Origin: Mucilaginibacter sp. | Lineage (GTDB): Bacteria > Bacteroidota > Bacteroidia > Sphingobacteriales > Sphingobacteriaceae | DNA length: 64,000 nt | Assembly: GCA_028287895.1 (NCBI GenBank) | Contig: JAQBOV010000005.1 | Span: forward strand, 1-64,000 | Direction of reading: 5' to 3' | Shown: positions 61,421 through 64,000 of the stretch, piece after piece | How positions within the stretch are numbered: position 1 is the stretch's first letter | Layout: every line of letters begins with the position of its first letter | The notes under the pieces: generated by a model | What the model saw: only the letters and a program-made list of their open reading frames with translations | The model's database searches: none | What the model was told of the DNA's origin: nothing | Made by a program: the position numbers and the translations under genes

Positions 61421-62977
61421 ATGATGAACAAGAGATTAATCATAACATTTTTGATATTTGCGGTAATATCCGCCAGGGCACAACAAAAAATCATCCAACT
61501 ATACCCGGGCGCAGCGCCCGGTTCGCAGAGCTGGACCTGGGATGAAAAGCGCCTTGACAGCAATCTATGGCATACGCCGGTAGTCTACAATGTCACCCAT
61601 CCCTCACTTACCGTTTTTACGCCCGATCCTTCAAATAATGCGGGCACCGCTGTGATCGTTTGTCCCGGAGGCGGTTTCCAGGCGTTATCAATCAAAAGCG
61701 AGGGTACCGACGTTGCTCAATGGCTGGCCAAAAAGGGGCTTACCGCTTTCGTATTAAAATACAGGCTGATGCACAGCCTAACTGATGACCCGACTATGGA
61801 GCAGAAAACCAAGCCTGCCAAACAAACCAAGGAAGATGCACGAAAGGTTATTCCTCTGGGCATAGCTGATACCCGCCAGGCTATTGCCTATGTGCGCAAA
61901 CATGCCCTTGAATATGGTATTTCCCCATCCCGTATTGTGATCGTTGGCTTTTCGGCCGGCGGAACGATGGCGGCATCAAGCGCTTATAAATATACCGCCG
62001 AAAACAAGCCTGATTATGTTGCACCAATTTATGCTTACATGCCACAGGAGTTGCAGAGCACGATCGCGGCCGATGCGCCCCCTATGTTTCTGGTCGCTGC
62101 AAGTGACGACCAGTTTGCTCTGGGGCCACATAGTGTGGATCTGTATAACAAATGGATCGCCTCAAAACATTCAGCCGAGCTGCATTTGTATGCAAGGGGC
62201 GGCCACGGTTTTGGCATGCGCAAGCAAAATATCCCTACCGACAATTGGATTGACCGCTTTGGCGACTGGCTAAACCTGGAGGGATTGTTAAAACCGATAG
62301 ACCCTAAAGTAACGGCAGCTATGGAAAAGGCTAAACTGCTTGAAAGTCAGCAGGACTGGCAAAATCTTAGACGATATGCGGCGGCGAACAGCCAGGTGCC
62401 GCCTCCGGCACCAAACGAAAAACGGGTTGTTTTTTTGGGCAACTCTATTACTGATTCCTGGATTAATGCTGATTCCTCATTCTTCTCAGGAAAACCGTAT
62501 TACGACCGTGGCATAAGCGGGCAAACCAGCCCGCAAATGCTGGTGCGCTTTCGCCAGGATGTGATCAACTTAAAACCTGCTGTCGTATTGATATTGGCAG
62601 GCATCAATGATATTGCTGAGAACACCGGCCCCTCAAAGTTGGAAGATGTTTTCGGCAACATTGTTTCCATGGCGCAATTGGCCCAGACAGCGCATATTAA
62701 AGTAGTATTATCTTCCGTTCTGCCGTCTAATCATTTCCCCTGGCGGCCATCTATCATCCCAACAGAAAAAGTGATACAACTTAACCGGATGATAAAAGAC
62801 TACGCCGATAAAAACGGTATCGTCTACCTGGATTATTACTCGGCAATGGTTGACAATGAAAAGGGCCTGCCCAAATCATTGTCGGCCGACGGCGTGCACC
62901 CTAACCTGGCAGGATATAAGATAATGGAACCGCTGGCTGAAAAAGCGATCGGCGAGGCCCTCAAGCGGAAAAACTAG
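61421..62977 (+). CDS. Secreted alpha/beta-hydrolase and SGNH-hydrolase fusion, likely carbohydrate esterase
   Basis: A 518-residue secreted protein (AVISARAQ). Residues about 25-290 are an alpha/beta-hydrolase with oxyanion segment CPGGGF (81-86), nucleophile Ser178 in GFSAGG, Asp near 229 in ASDDQF and His262 in GGHGFG. Residues about 335-515 are an SGNH/GDSL hydrolase with GNSITDSW (Ser342), GINDIAENTG, and DGVHPN near the end. Two unrelated esterase domains joined in one chain suggest deacetylation of a carbohydrate at two positions or of two groups; the substrate is unknown. Confidence 0.9.
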   Translation: MMNKRLIITFLIFAVISARAQQKIIQLYPGAAPGSQSWTWDEKRLDSNLWHTPVVYNVTHPSLTVFTPDPSNNAGTAVIVCPGGGFQALSIKSEGTDVAQWLAKKGLTAFVLKYRLMHSLTDDPTMEQKTKPAKQTKEDARKVIPLGIADTRQAIAYVRKHALEYGISPSRIVIVGFSAGGTMAASSAYKYTAENKPDYVAPIYAYMPQELQSTIAADAPPMFLVAASDDQFALGPHSVDLYNKWIASKHSAELHLYARGGHGFGMRKQNIPTDNWIDRFGDWLNLEGLLKPIDPKVTAAMEKAKLLESQQDWQNLRRYAAANSQVPPPAPNEKRVVFLGNSITDSWINADSSFFSGKPYYDRGISGQTSPQMLVRFRQDVINLKPAVVLILAGINDIAENTGPSKLEDVFGNIVSMAQLAQTAHIKVVLSSVLPSNHFPWRPSIIPTEKVIQLNRMIKDYADKNGIVYLDYYSAMVDNEKGLPKSLSADGVHPNLAGYKIMEPLAEKAIGEALKRKN

Positions 62978-63182
62978 TATTAAAATCGCTGTGGCTCTTT
63001 GTGTTTGTGGTTAAAACTTGAACCACGAACACAAGGTATGGCTTCCTTTAAAAAGTCTGAATCTTTGGCGTGGTAACAGTTTTCATAATGACGACCAGTT
63101 AAAATGCATTTTAAAGATGCTGATTTTATCGCACGATAGAAAATTGTTACCAATGATCTATCGGCCATAAATCTTATTTGTA

Positions 63183-63190
63183 TAATTTTG
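63183..63190 (+). promoter_or_regulatory. -7 box for the NPP-type phosphodiesterase gene
   Basis: TAATTTTG (TAnnTTTG type) ends 18 nt before the ATG at 63209. No -33 TTTG at the usual distance. Confidence 0.35.
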
Positions 63191-63208
63191 GTTATTATAT
63201 TCGCTCTG

Positions 63209-64000
63209 ATGAAAAAATGCTTTACCCTGATATTGCTGCTGCTGTGCTGTTCATTAAGCGTGTTCAGCCAGGCTGATACCACTCAAAAGATCATCCCCGG
63301 CCGCAAAAACAGTGCTGAACAAAAAGACAAACCCTATGTCATCCTTATTTCTGCTGACGGTTTCCGCTATGATTACGCCCGCAAATATAAGGCTGAACAC
63401 CTTCTTCAGCTGAGTAATGACGGTGTAAAAGCTGTATCCATGGTCCCTTCCTTCCCTTCAGTAACATTTCCTAATCACTATTCCATAGCTACCGGTTTGT
63501 ATCCATCGCATGAAGGCCTGGTAAACAACTCTTTTTATGATCGCAAGCTGCACCGATTTTACAGCTATAAGGGCAAAACCGCTACCGACAGCATATGGTA
63601 TGGCGGTACGCCGCTCTGGGTGCTGGCCGAGCAGCAGCATATGGTAACGGCCAGCTTTTATTGGGTAGGCTCGGAAGCACCCATCAAAGGTATTTACCCC
63701 ACTTACTACTATGAATACAACGACAAAATAGCCATCAAACAGCGTATACAAACGGTAGTGAACTGGTTAAAACTGCCGCCGGAAAGCCGCCCCCACCTGA
63801 TCACCTTTTATTTTCCGGAGGTTGACCGCCAGGGGCATAAGCACGGGCCGAATTCCCCTGAAGTGGCCGGTGCCGTTCATTTTGTGGATTCATCCGTTTA
63901 TGAGCTAACAAAAGCTGTTAAAACCACCGGGTTAAATATAAACTTTGTTTTTGTATCCGATCATGGAATGACCGGTATTGATAATGATCATCCAATCAGC
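63209..64000 (+). CDS. NPP/alkaline-phosphatase-type phosphodiesterase (3' end beyond window)
   Basis: The gene opens at 63209 with a signal peptide (LLLLCCSLSVFSQ) and continues past the edge; 264 codons are visible. Metal and nucleophile motifs of the type I phosphodiesterase/nucleotide pyrophosphatase family are present: ISADGFRYD (Asp50), PSFPSVTFPNHYSIATGLYPSHEG with nucleophile Thr86, VDRQGHKHGPNSP (metal His and Asp) and VFVSDHGMTG. Secreted NPPs hydrolyse nucleotide-sugars, nucleotides or lysophospholipids. The gene stands alone in the window. Confidence 0.88.
   Translation, partial: MKKCFTLILLLLCCSLSVFSQADTTQKIIPGRKNSAEQKDKPYVILISADGFRYDYARKYKAEHLLQLSNDGVKAVSMVPSFPSVTFPNHYSIATGLYPSHEGLVNNSFYDRKLHRFYSYKGKTATDSIWYGGTPLWVLAEQQHMVTASFYWVGSEAPIKGIYPTYYYEYNDKIAIKQRIQTVVNWLKLPPESRPHLITFYFPEVDRQGHKHGPNSPEVAGAVHFVDSSVYELTKAVKTTGLNINFVFVSDHGMTGIDNDHPIS

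Overview
The window looks like the chromosome of a Bacteroidota member, most likely Sphingobacteriaceae and close to Mucilaginibacter. This is an inference from gene content and style: two SusC/SusD pairs, many lipoproteins with a Cys at residue 18-31, TAnnTTTG-type -7 boxes, few Shine-Dalgarno sites, and families typical of the group (DUF5107-TPR, DUF5009, FG-GAP/UnbV lipoproteins). I see no rRNA, tRNA, CRISPR array, prophage or insertion sequence.

Layout. 1-9,078 (minus): a SusC/SusD pair followed by a giant FG-GAP/UnbV lipoprotein and the 5' end of a haloperoxidase-like lipoprotein, with a terminator between SusD and the FG-GAP gene. 9,956-13,320: a GH3 glucosidase divergent from a Nudix-winged-helix regulator with a degenerate Nudix box. 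13.4-19.7 kb: small housekeeping and stress genes (VOC protein, GlxA-type AraC regulator, M1 peptidase, small lipoproteins, DUF2383 protein, lipocalin). 20.1-23.8 kb: a DUF1080 plus Gfo/Idh pair (3-keto-sugar chemistry) and a secreted GH13. 24-30 kb: NYN-LOTUS protein, and a CLC-type transporter preceded by what I read as a fluoride (crcB) riboswitch, then assorted small genes. 30.1-33.4 kb: ftsK and a LolA-like protein. 34-36.3 kb: a PNPOx-like protein and a beta-propeller lipoprotein.

The most interesting region is 36.6-58.2 kb, which I read as one amino-sugar (GalNAc/GlcNAc) utilisation locus. A minus-strand catabolic operon encodes an NahK-like kinase, a NagB-LmbE (deaminase-deacetylase) fusion, an FHS sugar permease with an apparent frameshift, GalE and GlmM. 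A divergent plus-strand operon encodes SusC, SusD, a GH123/DUF4091 protein, a DUF5107-TPR protein and a DUF5009/HGSNAT-like membrane acetyltransferase. A convergent GH109 (alpha-N-acetylgalactosaminidase-like) gene and a LacI-family regulator follow. A 22-bp perfect palindrome with core ATGTGTGCGCACACAT sits between the divergent operons and overlaps the inferred promoter region. Two degenerate copies lie upstream of the GH109 gene, so the regulator, both operons and the GH109 gene look like a single regulon. GH109 would release alpha-linked and GH123 beta-linked GalNAc, SusCD and the permease would import it, and NahK, GalE, GlmM and the fusion would feed it to fructose-6-phosphate. A nucleotidyltransferase step for GalNAc is not visible here.

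58.7-64.0 kb: an SDR oxidoreductase, a small conserved protein translationally coupled to a PhnP-like metallohydrolase, an unknown lipoprotein, an alpha/beta-hydrolase plus SGNH esterase fusion, and the 5' part of an NPP-type phosphodiesterase running off the window edge.
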